From the NCBI GenBank assembly GCA_014904845.1, contig MU119382.1, positions 51,117-115,116 of the forward strand: a DNA stretch of 64,000 nt, in the 5' to 3' direction. This DNA comes from Acephala macrosclerotiorum (Eukaryota; Ascomycota; Leotiomycetes; Helotiales; Mollisiaceae). Positions 1 through 11,353 of this stretch are shown one piece after another (position 1 is the first letter of the stretch; the number at the start of each line of letters is the position of its first letter). The notes beneath the pieces were generated by a model. That model worked only from the letters and a program-made list of their open reading frames with translations, was not told the origin of the DNA and did not search any database. Position numbers and translations under genes: made by a program.

Positions 1-252
1 TCGATTTGCATGCGATACAATTGATTGAAATAACGGCGACGATATTTACCGTATAGCGAAACTCGAGAATGAACCAAAAAGAACATGTATATGAGACAGA
101 AAAATTCAAACACCACCACCCCGCCTCCCCGCCTTCCTCCCCCAGGGCCTCATTAAGTACTCTATCATTTACGCACTCGACAACTTCCAAGCAACGATCT
201 TTGCAGCCACAACCGCCGAAGCAGCTGTACTCGCAAGATCCCGCTCATCAGA

Positions 253-848
253 CTAGAGCATCAAACTCCGCTCCCTCACCCTCATTCTCCCTTCAAAGCC
301 CCCCTCAGCCCCCAGGCCCGCGTTACTTCTCGCCGACTTGGTAACCTGGCCCTGAATCGCAGACGCCGACCTCGAGGAGCCGCTTGAGGAACCAACATTA
401 TTCAAAGCTCCTCTGAGTGCTCCTGCAACTTGGTTGGCTGTATTGCTCGCAGAAGAAGATTGAGAAATTCCTTGCGATGCTGACCCCACCGAGGCGGACT
501 TAGGACCTCTGCGTGCAGAGGATGCTTATGCTTGATCCCGAGTTACCAGCTCCGGAAAGAGCTTCTTGAAGAGCGGAAGCTACTTGATCAGCTGTGTTGA
601 AAGCTGAAGAACTTCCTGAAGAAGATGAACCTGCTGAGGGATAATCGAAATCGGACTGGCGAGTGATGAGAATGTCGCGACGACCGGCGGAGACGCAGGT
701 GGAGTCTGGTGGGCATGATGAGTTCCCGCTGGATTCAGTTGGGAGATTGGCGATTGGCAAGTCTGGAATTGGAAGTTGGGGGTGAGGACGTACCAGCAAG
801 AGATTGGCCTGCCAGAACGGCGGCGAGCACGATGTTTCAGAACTTCAT
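253..848 (-). pseudogene. broken secreted Ser/Ala-rich protein gene
   Basis: On the minus strand an ATG at 848 begins a typical signal-peptide stretch ending in LAAVLAGQSLA, but codon 4 is TGA (837-839). Downstream, two open segments (about 799-502 and 489-253) in different frames carry two diverged copies of a roughly 27-residue unit of the form NTA(D/N)QVA-AL--AL followed by Ser/Gly. The mature part would begin with a Cys-containing region (SSCPPDSTCVS) and a basic site. GTACGT right after the signal region could be a donor, but the first in-frame acceptor gives only a 31-nt intron, so the model is unsettled. It was probably a small secreted protein with an internal duplication. It cannot be translated from its first ATG as it stands, and the function is unknown. 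Confidence 0.4.
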
Positions 849-1645
849 GTTGGCAGTTGTGGAAGTATGGAGGTGAGGCGCGTCCTTTGAAATGAGAAGA
901 TACAGAAAGAAGAGAAGTAGTGCGGGTCTGTATAATAAGACAATGAAAAGATGAGATGATAATGGGATGAAGAGAAACAGGCTAAGTGTCCCACGGGCTC
1001 CTTATACAACTCATTGCGACGCCAGAAGCTAAGAATGCAAGATTAATAAGTATTCTTCTGAGACGAATCCGATATTTGCGATTGGGACGTAAACTTGAAG
1101 TTGAATGTCAATGTTATCTTCCCACCCTTTGTTGTCCGCGCAGACCGAAGCCAAGCACTAAGGTTTGGAAAATGTACGACCAGAAGAAACTGGTAGCGGT
1201 CATCGCCGTCTTAGCAAAAGTGGCTACTGCGCATGAGAAATTTTGACTAGAAAAGTCACGAAGGAGTTCTTGGAACTGATGGTCTTGGACGACTGCCTTA
1301 CGTTGCGGGCACTTTCATAGCTGTCAAGGCAGTTTCGATGAACTTGAAGTAGCCAAGCTCGTTTCATGCGACCAAACAAACTTTCCCAACCTTTCCGTCA
1401 AATCACTCCGAGAGAAAGGAGGCCATACCATCCTAATTTCCAGCTTAGAGTTTCCCAAGTGTCAGAATAAGGTTTAGATGGGTTGCTTGACCCGGCTAAG
1501 CCTAAGGCTTTTGGGCGGCGATCTTTCAGGGGAGGTATAATCTCGGAAGGGTTTTGACAGGCCGACAGAGCCTCATGGCATTGTATTGGTAGCGAGTTCG
1601 ACAGGAATCGAACATCTTTGCTCATAAATGGTAATACGGGAAGCT
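849..1645. other. intergenic, no supported gene
   Basis: About 800 bases between the broken secreted gene and the monooxygenase terminus. Open frames here are short and show no recognisable domain or codon pattern. The left part should hold the promoter of the minus-strand secreted gene; no motif stands out. Confidence 0.5.
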
Positions 1646-3303
1646 CTAGAGTCGGGCTTTATCGCCTCCGTCTGCTCCGAACACCTTGTCGAGTTCTTGA
1701 TACGCCTGCTCGTCCAATCAGTTCTAATTCCGCCCAAGAAATTTGGAGAAAGAACTTACAGCAGCTTTGAAGTCATATCCATACAACCACTCCAAGCCTC
1801 CTCCCGCTCTCCAGTACTCGTACTTCGGGTGCTTGGGGTCCATTCTCTCTACCATTCTTTGATCACGTTTTCTTTGCTCTGATCCGTCAGCCATGATTTT
1901 GTACTGTCCTGTCACCAGAGCTGCTGCTTGAATTCGCTCTGCTCTTGGCTTCCTGATCTTTTGGTATGCTCGTAGTGCTCTTGGGATATCTGCAATCGAT
2001 TTAGCATGAGCGAGACATTCGGCGAGGACCCCGCCATCCTCGACTGCGGACGCAGCTCCCTGACAATATGGTTAGCATGTACATCTTCAATCAAGAATAC
2101 AAATGACAAGAAGCCTCTGACATACAGCTCCCAAATGCGGTACCATAGCATGCGCAGCATCTCCAAGCACTGCTACCTTCCCACTTGGACTGACCCAGGT
2201 TGGTAAAGGAGGCAGATGAGAGATCTTCCATAGAAAACAATTGTCTGGCTGTACCAGCTCTGCAAATTTGCGTACTCGGGGTTCAAACATGCTGACAGTT
2301 TCCTGCATGGCTTGTATATTGCCTTTCCTGTACGAACTGCTCGAGTTGGCGGCCAGGACGTCTAGGGAGTTTGCTGTTTTGTCGGAGGTGGGGTAGAAGA
2401 TTAGGGTCACTCGGTAGAAGGAGCGCGAGCTGTCGGAGCCACAGATCATCTGCCTCGCTGGCCCATACCAGCCTTGGGTTGGTGTTAGCTTCTGCTTTGC
2501 TGGAACACTTGGAACATGAGGTGAAGAAGGGATTGCACGTGACGGGAAGCAAAAATCAATTGACTTACTGTGGATACCTCCTTCCATAAGCTGATTTGTT
2601 AGAGGATCGCTCCTCATAGCATCTCCAGAGATGTTGCATTGATATGCTATACTCTCGGGTATGGGTTGTACGTCTTTCCCGCTGAGCACGGCGTCCCGGA
2701 CAGTAGACTTGATACCTGCTCATGTCAGTTTCTCCCTGTTAGTGCTTCCTCGAGAATTTCCGACCGTCTGCTCCGATTATGACATCCGCCTCCATTTTCT
2801 CTCCATTCACAAGCACGACAGACGGAGCTTTCTCATCAATGCACTGGATTCGACTCGAAAGTCTTACCTCGACCCCCGCTTTGATCGCAGCGTCATGAAG
2901 CATCCGTTGATATTTTGCCCTTGGAATCGCCATAACTCTGTCATTTACATCAGTTGTGGAGTTTCAAAACATGTCGAGTCTCAACATACGGATAGCCAAA
3001 CGTCTTCTCCATCGCAGCATAGCTAACATCCTCAAGCACACTCCCGTCCTCATACCTAAACGTGGTATTTCCAGGTGGAATACTCTCCGACTTCTTAAAA
3101 GTCTCCCATAGTCCATAGCTATCCAGCACACGAGCGGCGCTTGGTGGGATAATGAGACTTCCGCCTAGGGTTTGAAGTCTAGATGTGCTTTCGAGAACTA
3201 TCACGTGAAAGCCTTTCCGACGGAGACCGATGGAGGCTGCGAGTCCGGCAACGCCTCCGCCAATTATTATGGCTCGAAATTGAGGATCGCTGCGAGTAGG
3301 CAT
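1646..3303 (-). CDS. FAD-dependent monooxygenase, salicylate hydroxylase-like
   Basis: Six exons on the minus strand: 3303-2990, 2937-2765, 2715-2569, 2472-2126, 2059-1760 and 1705-1646. Introns of 52, 49, 96, 66 and 54 nt keep phase and give 446 residues, the usual size for class A flavin monooxygenases. The N-terminus has the Rossmann dinucleotide motif IIIGGGVAGLAASIGL followed by VIVLE. The middle has the GADG motif, and the C-terminal half has VAVLGDAAHAMVPHLGAG, the second FAD-binding (GD) motif, followed by ASAVEDGG. Family members use NAD(P)H and O2 to hydroxylate aromatic or polyketide substrates in the cytosol. No other biosynthetic gene lies beside it, so a catabolic role is as likely as one in secondary metabolism. 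Intron 2 has a weak donor (GTCGGA). The substrate cannot be predicted. Confidence 0.9.
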
Positions 3304-4762
3304 TGTGAGTCAGAGAGCAGACCTAGAGTTGCAGGAAGCTCGTCCTCTGTCGTTGAAGTCGTACGCGTTTGACATAAGCGCTAGATGCCGAGGTTCGAAT
3401 ATGAGATACAGAATTGGACGAAGGCTCGTGCTTGACCACGGGGAAAGGTCATTGCAGCCAGCGAACCTGAAGAAGACAGCATAACTTGAGGAATGGTTAC
3501 ATATTCGATCAACAAGTACCCCGAGGGGAGCATTGTACTGAGTTGTGGACGACGAGCCGAGCACGTGAAAGGGGTCGAAGTAAAGGATCCTGCCACCGTT
3601 TTCTAAAAGAGGCAAAGTGTTAGGTCACATGCTCTCGTGGCATGATCCCTGGCAAACGCGTCCACCGCCTCTTTCTGCCGTTTGGCAATGTCCCTTCACA
3701 CTTAGACATTCGAGCCTGCTCCTGTCCTAACCCAGACTAGGACCTCAAGTTTCCAGTCGCTTCGCAATATCTTCTACTATGGAAGCCAACGATCCCTAAT
3801 ACGAGCAGCTTGCAAATGCTCTCAAGACTTAGAAGTTCGCGACCGAAAATGCATTTCGACGAAAGGGTAAGTTCCCCTGTCCAAAATAGCATCCTTTGCC
3901 TCAATTCAACTCCAGACATTACAGATTCTCGTTGCGAAACACCATGACAGTGGCTCTGGCAGGTCAGAGCTCGAACGGAGTCGACTTCGACTCGCAGAGG
4001 AGCAGAGTGGGGTGTATGATTTCAGGGCGTTGTACAAAGCAACGAAGCTTCAACCATCTCGAATGGACAATCAAGCTACAAAGATCCCCTCGAAGTATGA
4101 GCATCAGCAGGCTAGGGCAGAAGACTTTTCGCCACACGAGCTGTGAAGGCTGGTTGGCTTGAAGATTTCTCACAATCCATCAAACTTGGTACCCTCGACG
4201 ACGTCAGCCTTTTAGTCAGGAGAGGTCGATGCCCTCGCTGACGAAGCGTGCTTATCACTCTAGCATCACAGTATTAGATGGGAAAAGAATCATTTCATGC
4301 GGCTTGGACATTAAGATGAGAGAGAAAATCGCATACAAGGGTTCATCGGATCAGGTACTTCCCTAGGTGAAAGCTCTCTGTCTTTGGGGTTTCCTGTTTT
4401 GCACATCTAGAACGGTTGTCAAACAATGATCAAGTGTTAATTAGGATCGAGTGTCTGGCTTGACACTTTATCCATCACATCACACAGAGACTTACATCGC
4501 CACCTCATTTGTGCTTTCTATTTCGCTTCTATTTCCTTCCCTTGGCGTAAAAGATGTTTGATACGGCACATTTCTTTATTGGGCATCCGGTGAACTATAG
4601 TCGGGCCTTATTTCAATACTGCTTCCCGGCATTACATCCTGGGCCAGGCCTTTGATCCAAATATCAATTCTATACAATTTCTAAATTTTACTACTATATA
4701 AGTATTTTGCAAATAAAATTTTTTCTCCTTTTAAACAAGCTCAATTGTAATACCTAATTTCC
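3304..4762. other. intergenic, no supported gene
   Basis: The first bases must hold the promoter of the minus-strand monooxygenase. Several ORFs of 60 to 100 codons overlap in different frames, but none shows a domain or continues into a spliced model. From about 4,680 base composition turns sharply to A/T, marking the approach to the element at 4763. Confidence 0.5.
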
Positions 4763-4828
4763 GGTATCGATACGATATTAATACTAGAATCGTAAAATAT
4801 TAGTATTATCGATAAAGTATCGATTTTT
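4763..4828 (+). repeat. left terminal inverted repeat
   Basis: Begins GGTATCGATAC and ends in ATCGATAAAG followed by ATCGATTTTT with one intervening base. It pairs with the right repeat with about four gapped bases. Confidence 0.6.
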
Positions 4829-7128
4829 AGTGAATTTATTACATAATATACTTTTTTTTTTTTCTTAAAATAAACTCTATTATTTTTACGAGAAATCTTT
4901 TTTATAATACTACGTTATATAAAGCATTTTTTTTTCGTACGATTATTATTATTATTTTTATTACGTTTATTATTTTTAAATAAATTAATTTTAAAAAAAA
5001 ATATTTAAAATTTTACTTTTTTTTCAATACTTTAAATACTCTCGTATTTTAATCGTTTTCGATTCTATTTGCTTTTTATTTCAATTTATCGCACAATAAA
5101 TCTTTAAAAATACTTTTTTTAGTTTATTATTTATTAATATAATTGAAAAAATATTAATAACTATAAATAAAAACTTTAATTAATATTATTTTTACGTATT
5201 TTAATATTATTAAACGAAAACTTTTTTTTTATTAAAATCGTACGATTTAAATAAATTATAATTTTTATATTCGTTTTTATTTGTAAATCGAACAATTACT
5301 CGAAAAAATAAAGTAATTCGATTAAAAGTATTAAATTCTAATAATTTACGAAACGAATTATTATACGAAAAAATCGAGAGAATAAATAAAATTATAATTT
5401 TTTTTTTATATTTTTTTTAAAATTTTTTAATTTTAATTACTTTTTTGATTAGTATATTTTAATATATTTTGTACGATTATAAAAATTTAAAATTAATATA
5501 ATAATATAAATTAAAAATATATTAATTTTTATATAGTAATTATTAAAAATTTCGTATATTATTTTTTTTTACGAAAAATTTTAATTTTATTTTTATTTTT
5601 ATTTTTTTTATATTTAGTTTATTATATATAAATTTATATTTTTTTTTTAAAAATATTTAATTAAAATATTTATTATAAAAAAAATAAAATTAAAAAAAAT
5701 AGAATTTCTTTTAATAATAAAAATAGTTTATTAAAAAAAAGTAAAAAATTTTTTGATCGTATAAAACTTTTTTTAATTTTTAAAAATCAAAATTTTTTTT
5801 TTAAATTTTTTTTTGTAATTTTAATAATATTTTTCTATTACAAATCGTAAATTAAATAATATAAAAAGTATTTAATATTAATTATTTTATTTTATATAAT
5901 TATTTATTAAAATTAATTTTTTTATAAACGTACGAAATTTTTTAGTTTTTTTAATCGATTTACGAATATAAATTACAATATTATATATTTAATTAAATAA
6001 ATTTATATTATTTTTATTATATTAAAAACTTTAATTTCTTTTTATTAATCGTACGATTTAAAATTATTTAAATTAATTATATTTATAAATAAAAAAATTT
6101 ATATAATAAAATTAATAATATAATTAAAATAATAAATACGTTAATATTTTGTTTTTTAAATTAAATTAAACGTATTTTTTAATTTTTTTTAAATTAATCG
6201 ATAAAAAATATTATTTGTAAAAATATTATTTTTTATAATAATTTTAAATTTTCGTACGATATTATAATTTTTAAAAATTAATTAAAAAATAATAAATTAA
6301 ATCTTTAAATTATAATTAAAAACTTTTTTTAAAACGAAAAAAACTTTTTATTTTTTTTTATTATACGTAGTAAAATAAATACAAATTATTAATAAAAATT
6401 AATAATTTAAAAAAATTCAAATATTAAAAAAAAATATAAATATATAAAAATATTATTTAAAATATTTATCGTACAATATTTTAATATTTTTTTTAAATTT
6501 TTTTAATTAGATTAATAATTTTTAAATAAGTAATTATAATTTTATTTTTAAAAATTCGATTTAATATTTAATATTTAATAAAAAATTCTAATTATTTAAT
6601 GAAATAAAAAAAAAAATTTCGTATAACGATAAAAGTAATTAAAATTTCAATGAAAATTAATATATTAAAACAAATTTTTAAAATTTCAATATTAAATTTC
6701 TTTTTTTTATTAATTTTATTAGTTTATTAATAATATTATTTTAATTGTTTATTAATCGCTATTTGATTTTTATTTAAAAAAATTTTAATAATAATTTAAT
6801 AATAGTTTTTTAAATATTTTTTTATATTTTTTATTATAATAATATTGTACAATGAACTTTTTATTGAATTAATACAATAAATATAATAAAATAAAATTTA
6901 AATTTTTTTTTTAATTGAATAATAGTAATATTTTTAATCGAAAATTTTTTACTTCGTATTATAATTTTAAATAATCGTAATTGATTTTACTAAAGTAAAA
7001 ATTATAAAAAAAGAATTTAATTCAAATAAAAAAAACATTTTAAGAATATAATTTAAATAAAATCGTCGTACGAAAAAAAAAAATAAAGAAAAAAAGAATT
7101 ATAGAGTGCGAAATAAAAAAGCGATATA

Positions 7129-7197
7129 AAAATCGATTCTTTATCGATACGTATCGATATTTGTAATACTTGATTAATACTACCTAGTATCGATACC
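7129..7197 (-). repeat. right terminal inverted repeat
   Basis: Reverse complement of the left repeat: the outer 11 bp are identical and the inner 21 bp differ at one position. A further GTATCGATG word just outside may be a partial copy of the terminus. Confidence 0.6.
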
Positions 7198-7249
7198 GTA
7201 TCGATGCCTCAAGTATCGAAGTCGAGCCTGCTTTCAAAGCCACAGCAAT

Positions 7250-8086
7250 ATGAATTACTTCTCCACTTTACCAATCGAGGCCCTCCTCCGAATTATCTAA
7301 AATCTCCCCTCTTCAAACTACCTCCCTTTAGTACGCGATTCCGAACACTTCCGAAAATTGATTCGCTCCAACGCAAAGGTATGTCGCTTTCCAACCCTCA
7401 AAAACAAGCTTCCCAATCTTAGGTACGGAGTTTTGACATAGAAATCAAATTAAGCCGACCTAACCATTCGCAGGATATATGCGCCGACGCAATCCGCACT
7501 CAGCCCACGCTGCAAAACCTTTGCGCAGATCTTAAACCCACATAAAATACATCCTCAACGCGTGGATTAATCCACTCGCATCTAACCCCCTCCCTATCAA
7601 ACCTCAAAACCGACCTTAATCGAACTTCGATGTCGCCCACACACATCTTTCATTTCAAACTTAGCGTGGGAGAGCCCGAAACCCAGACCCGAATACCTCC
7701 TATTCCTCGAACAGATGTCCACTTGTGATAGAGAAATCGAGCATGGACGTGATTTCTCCGAATCAGATTCCGACGCTTGATATTCCATGTACAGCATGTC
7801 GAAAGATTACCTCGATCATCATTTAACGAAGTTGAAATTGCTAGAGAGTAGTGGAGGAGGCGGCATAAAGAAGGTGCATTTTATTGAATATACTCATTCC
7901 TTGGTGGAAGTTGAGGGACAGATGTGGGTTTGTCTTGGGAAATGTATGTTACATCGGGCTTTGGATCAGGATATGAGGACGGGATATCGGATATCGAAGG
8001 CGCTGCTGTGGTGTTACGGGAATCGATTGAATAGGGATTTACTGGAGAGACGAGAGGAGTGTGAGGATTGGAGGAAACCGAGTTGA
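7250..8086 (+). pseudogene. F-box protein relic beside the transposon
   Basis: ATG at 7250 opens MNYFSTLPIEALLRII, then a TAA at 7298-7300, then in the same frame NLPSSNYLPLVRDSEHFR and KLIRSNAK. This matches the F-box pattern (LPxEllxxI..L...dyl.l......Fr.li). AAG|GTATGT with a CTAACC branch and CGCAG acceptor suits an intron at about 7379-7473, continuing DICADAIRTQPTLQNL before another stop. Later pieces (SPKPRPEYLLFLEQM near 7690, and the open stretch 7787-8086 with DQDMRTGYRISKALLW) lie in other frames and look like the remaining body of a helotialean-type F-box protein. I infer one ancestral gene broken by a nonsense codon and frameshifts. It would have been an SCF ubiquitin-ligase adaptor. 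Confidence 0.45.
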
Positions 8087-8171
8087 GACTGGAGCGCGAA
8101 GTTGACGATGTATTCGAAGAGCGGTGGTAGGATTAAAACGATCGTGGTGGAAGATATGAGGGATCCCCATC

Positions 8172-8858
8172 TCAAGGAGGTTGAGGGTGATATTGGTGAG
8201 TTGGAGATTTGGAGATATTGGGGTCCGCCAGCGTAGAATCAGAGTACCGACACTGACTCGCTGTGCAAGTAATTAAACAGGTTGCAATCAGTCCTGTTGT
8301 TTGGAGATTTCGAGGCCACGGACCGAACAGTACGAGTTGGACTAGCCGCAACGAATGAACGAACCCAGCCGGCAGATGTCCTCCTCCTCTAAGTACGGCT
8401 ACTATTTTATCCAAATCCTCCTTTGAAAGGCCCCAAGTATACATTTCCTAACTCTCGGCATACTGCTCAGCGGTAGCTCCTCTCAGGATTCGGTACCGTC
8501 CTTCAACTTCCCAAATCGCTTTTTCAAAAGTTCGATCCTCAAATTCACACCTTTCTTTCCCTTCATCCTCACCCCAACCCCAACTCCATTTGATTGTGCC
8601 GTCGTGCGTATCAATGCCGACAGTGACGTCCGCGAGCTGGGTATCGAAAGGCGGTGATGTCGATCGCGCCTCAGGTAGGAGCAGAGTGTTGCAAATGCTT
8701 TTCGAAGGTTCCTCGCCATATTTTGGTGCCAGTATGTCGGTTTCTGGACTTTGATCGATTTGGGTGGGGAAGGCATTTTGGAGGATTGCGCAGACGATCT
8801 GATGATGCTGAGGATGGAAAAGCGAGGACAGTATAGTTATCTTACATTTATATCTCAA
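8172..8858 (-). pseudogene. unknown ORF pair split by a TAG codon
   Basis: On the minus strand a 136-codon open stretch (8858-8448) ends in TAG and continues in the same frame from 8447 to about 8172. The joined reading looks protein-like: a WSWGWGEDEG segment, then FEKAIWEVEGRYRILRG, then across the stop EMYTWGLSKEDLDKIVAVLR. There is no ATG at the start; a TCCTCAG acceptor near 8815 suggests an upstream exon that I could not place. CAG to TAG is a single C to T change, compatible with RIP-like mutation. No family recognised. Confidence 0.35.
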
Positions 8859-8905
8859 TTACAGGCAAACGCGCGAAGCGCTGCTCCTTTGCGTTACACA
8901 GGTTT

Positions 8906-9654
8906 CTAGCCTTTGCATATGCAGTACGCCCCTAAATCCGAGGTCCCAACGCCGTCCGAAGAAGGAAATCCGCAAATGTCCCTAGTTTGTGATACATATT
9001 CTGCCAGATAGCGAACGGCAAGTGCCAGGTAACGCTGATGCCCAGATGCCTCGAGGGATCTCTTGGCGTATAGTACAGCCATACTCTCGACTCGATACCT
9101 GATACTCCATTGACTCCATGTTTCGATGTCCCAATTACCAAGTCTCAATTAATCGACCCACATCATCTCAACATCTGGAGCCCTGCGAAATCAAACCATC
9201 AGCCTTCATCCAAGATCTCGAAGCCGAGACCAACTTACCTCGCATTCTCCATCATAGTCGATTTGCAGCATCCATCAAGCCTACCCCCAAAAAACTCATT
9301 TACGTTCATGTTCACATCATTCCTTGGTTGTAGGGCGAAGTTGAACCCACTGCTGGTCCTGTGCTGTGTCCTCGTCGCAAGCACCTTCCTCGGTCGTGCA
9401 GATATCAGAGTGTTATCCGGAGCTGAACGTTTGTTTGCTTGCATAGCTGGTGCGGAGGAAATGAGAGGAGAGAGGGATTTCGCAGCCTCAGGATTCGTTC
9501 TGCAGAGTTCGAGGACGGCGAGTCGTAGCTGATTCTGGTCGATCGTCTGGATTGTGTGCTCGAGTTGTGCGGGTGAAGGGTGGGATGATTCTGCTGCGAT
9601 TTTGGCTGCTGCGAGCTTGTGTGCGGAAGAGAAAGAGGTGCTGATTACTGCCAT
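8906..9654 (-). pseudogene. SIM/helix-family paralogue A, one internal stop
   Basis: Exon 1 (9654-9239) starts with ATG and holds the family core LRLAVLELCRTNPEAAKSL followed by Ser/Pro and NKRSAP, then a basic region. A 56-nt GTAAGT..CGCAG intron (9238-9183) leads in phase to exon 2 (9182-8906), giving 230 codons. Exon 2 has one stop, TAA at 9149-9151; beyond it the frame stays open through LGNWDIETWSQWSIRYRVES and a helical tail to TAG. CAA to TAA would explain the lesion. The core aligns with the paralogues at 10.1, 10.9, 11.7 and 20.8 kb (L-x3-LE-x5-PEA-x4-L). This copy has no IDLT motif at its N-terminus, and its tail differs from the others. Function unknown. Confidence 0.5.
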
Positions 9655-10100
9655 TGTTGCTTGCGGCGAATTGAAAGAAAGGAGATGGAATTGACAAATG
9701 AGTGTTGATGGATGATGGGATTGGGTGGTGGTGCAGAGCGAGGTTCTGTTGTTTTAAGAGGTGTGAGAAAGTGGTGGCTGGACAACGCGCCGGAACACGA
9801 GAGTAGGCCCGAGCCCCCCCGGCTCGTGTTAAGCTGTGCGGCTTTCAGGGGGCTAAAAAGTCAGGGGAGGATACGCTAAGCGAGAGCTCGATCACTAACC
9901 TTCAGAGACTCGAGGCTGCGTTCTAAGGAAATTATCGCTATATTTCTGGGCAGCTTGTCACTACAAATACAAAAAGGTCGTGCACCCTATCAACTCTGTC
10001 ACCACACCCCAACCCCTAGTCTCCGACTCCAGCTCCATGAAACCCCATTGACTCCTCCCTGCATTTCTCCTGTTTAAGCAAAGTCATTCAGATACGACAT
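9655..10100. other. intergenic between family paralogues
   Basis: About 450 bases upstream of paralogue A and downstream of paralogue B. It includes short C- and G-rich runs (about 9805-9850) and no supported gene. Confidence 0.5.
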
Positions 10101-10673
10101 TCAGGGTGGGCAATTATCTGACTTTTCTCTGTATGCCTTCCCTTGCTGGTAGCATTCTCGGAGCTCATATAGGTCCCTATTGCCAGGGCAGAATAGACAA
10201 GTCCTCTTCCTCTTCTTGCTTCGACTCCTCTCTTCTAGTTCCTGCTTTACCACGCCACTGTTTCGCGGCGCCTTTTTCGCCACTATAGGTCTTCTAGGTG
10301 CCAATGTTCGTACTGCTGTGTGGTGTCCGATCGCTAGAGGAGTTGGAGTCGTTCGCTCTTTGTTGATCGCTGGGGTGTCTGCTTTCGCTAGGTCGAGAGA
10401 GTTCGCATAGAGGGTTGTTCTCTCACCGGACATCAACGAAGACAGCATCTTCGCGGGTTCTGATATATTCTTGCAGACTTCCAGTATCGACTTGCAGAGA
10501 GAGTCGCGACTGGCAGAATGGACTTTCTCTTTCAAGGGGAGAGCAAGGATGGTGTTCAGAGCTGATGGAGGGGTCGCTTTCGGTGCGCTCGAGGACGTAG
10601 TTGCTGGAGCCATAATTGACGAGTTGCACGGGATCGAGAATGAAATTGAGAGAGCTTGTTCAAGGGAAGACAT
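10101..10673 (-). CDS. SIM/helix-family paralogue B, basic CxxC protein
   Basis: An uninterrupted ORF of 190 codons from ATG at 10673; a second ATG at 10613 (MAPATTSSSAPKATPP) gives a start more like those of the paralogues. Order: Ser/Thr/Ala-rich N-terminus, the family helix (DSLCKSILEVCKNISEPAKM then LSSLM), a variable linker, a basic stretch with KKAPRN, and a C-terminus SKKRKRTCLFCPGNRDLYEL followed by REC and a final Cys. KKRK resembles a nuclear localisation signal, and the Cys spacing resembles a small zinc-binding knuckle also seen in paralogues D and E. This copy has no IDLT motif. No enzymatic domain is seen; a nuclear adaptor or nucleic-acid-binding role is conjecture. Confidence 0.55.
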   Translation of the reverse strand: MSSLEQALSISFSIPCNSSIMAPATTSSSAPKATPPSALNTILALPLKEKVHSASRDSLCKSILEVCKNISEPAKMLSSLMSGERTTLYANSLDLAKADTPAINKERTTPTPLAIGHHTAVRTLAPRRPIVAKKAPRNSGVVKQELEERSRSKKRKRTCLFCPGNRDLYELRECYQQGKAYREKSDNCPP

Positions 10674-10866
10674 TCTCTAGCTATAGCAATTTATGAAGTA
10701 TTGTTTATTCTAGAAACTTTTTTCGATTGTTGCGGGAACGCGTCGCGCTCTATTCGCGTCGAGGGGCCGAAACTACATTGCCCAGAATGGAAAAGAGCAC
10801 AAGCTATTGCACAGTACCTTCCTTTGCTGAAGTCAAAATTGGTAAATGGCGGTGGTTCCCTTAATT

Positions 10867-11353
10867 TCAATTGTCAACAAAGTATACGATAATGGCATTG
10901 GAACCAACGTACTTCGCTCTGTGAATTCTCTTCTCCTTTGGCCAGCAATCAGAATTGCTTTCGTCTTCTTCCTTCTCTTCTTCCTCAACATACACTGCAT
11001 GAATAGCATCAATCCTTTTCGTTTTCTTGGTCTCCTCACTCTGACCTTGCACTGCTTTCATGCCGCTTCTGAGAACCGCCTCGGCTGCCATGGTCTTGCT
11101 GGGACTTGACGTGAATGCCTTGACTGATGTCGGAGACGTTGGCAATGAGGAGGGAGAGGTGGAGAAAGTAATGATGAGAGCAAGTTTGCATCATCTGACA
11201 TTTGGTTGCTGAGGTCTATGATTACGGCGCGGAGTTGAATTGAGCTTATGTTTTCAATTGTGTATTGAAAGGGTGATTTTGGATCGTGGTCGGTTTCGGT
11301 ATTGAGGGACTTGTCAGGTCTATAACCGCCGATGAAGAATTTGTTGAAGCCAT
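10867..11353 (-). pseudogene. SIM/helix-family paralogue C, two frameshifts
   Basis: ATG at 11353 begins MASTNSSSAVIDLTSPS, very like paralogue D. The frame then breaks near 11257-11276, where the family helix continues in another frame (ENISSIQLRAVIIDLSNQM, then DDANLLSSLL). It breaks again near 11165-11185, after which a third frame reads SVKAFTSSPSKTMAAEAVL, then KKTKR and an acidic tail ending at TGA (10867-10869). Each piece aligns in order with intact paralogue D, so this is a decayed copy; sequencing error at two sites is the alternative. The Cys pairs of the zinc-knuckle-like end are not evident. Confidence 0.5.

Larger units (their letters stand above)
4763..7197. mobile_element. RIP-degraded transposon with terminal inverted repeats
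   Basis: A 2.4-kb block almost entirely A and T, with no open reading frame. It is bounded by imperfect terminal inverted repeats of about 65 to 70 bp (left about 4763-4828, right about 7129-7197). Their inner 21 bp match at 20 positions, and the outer 11 bp (GGTATCGATAC) match fully. The few remaining C residues in the core are mostly in CpG, often as TCGTACGA-like words. That is what remains if C in CpA, CpT and CpC was converted to T, as in fungal RIP; loss of methylated CpG would give the opposite. TIRs point to a DNA transposon, but with no coding sequence left the superfamily cannot be named. No clear target-site duplication was found. Confidence 0.65.
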
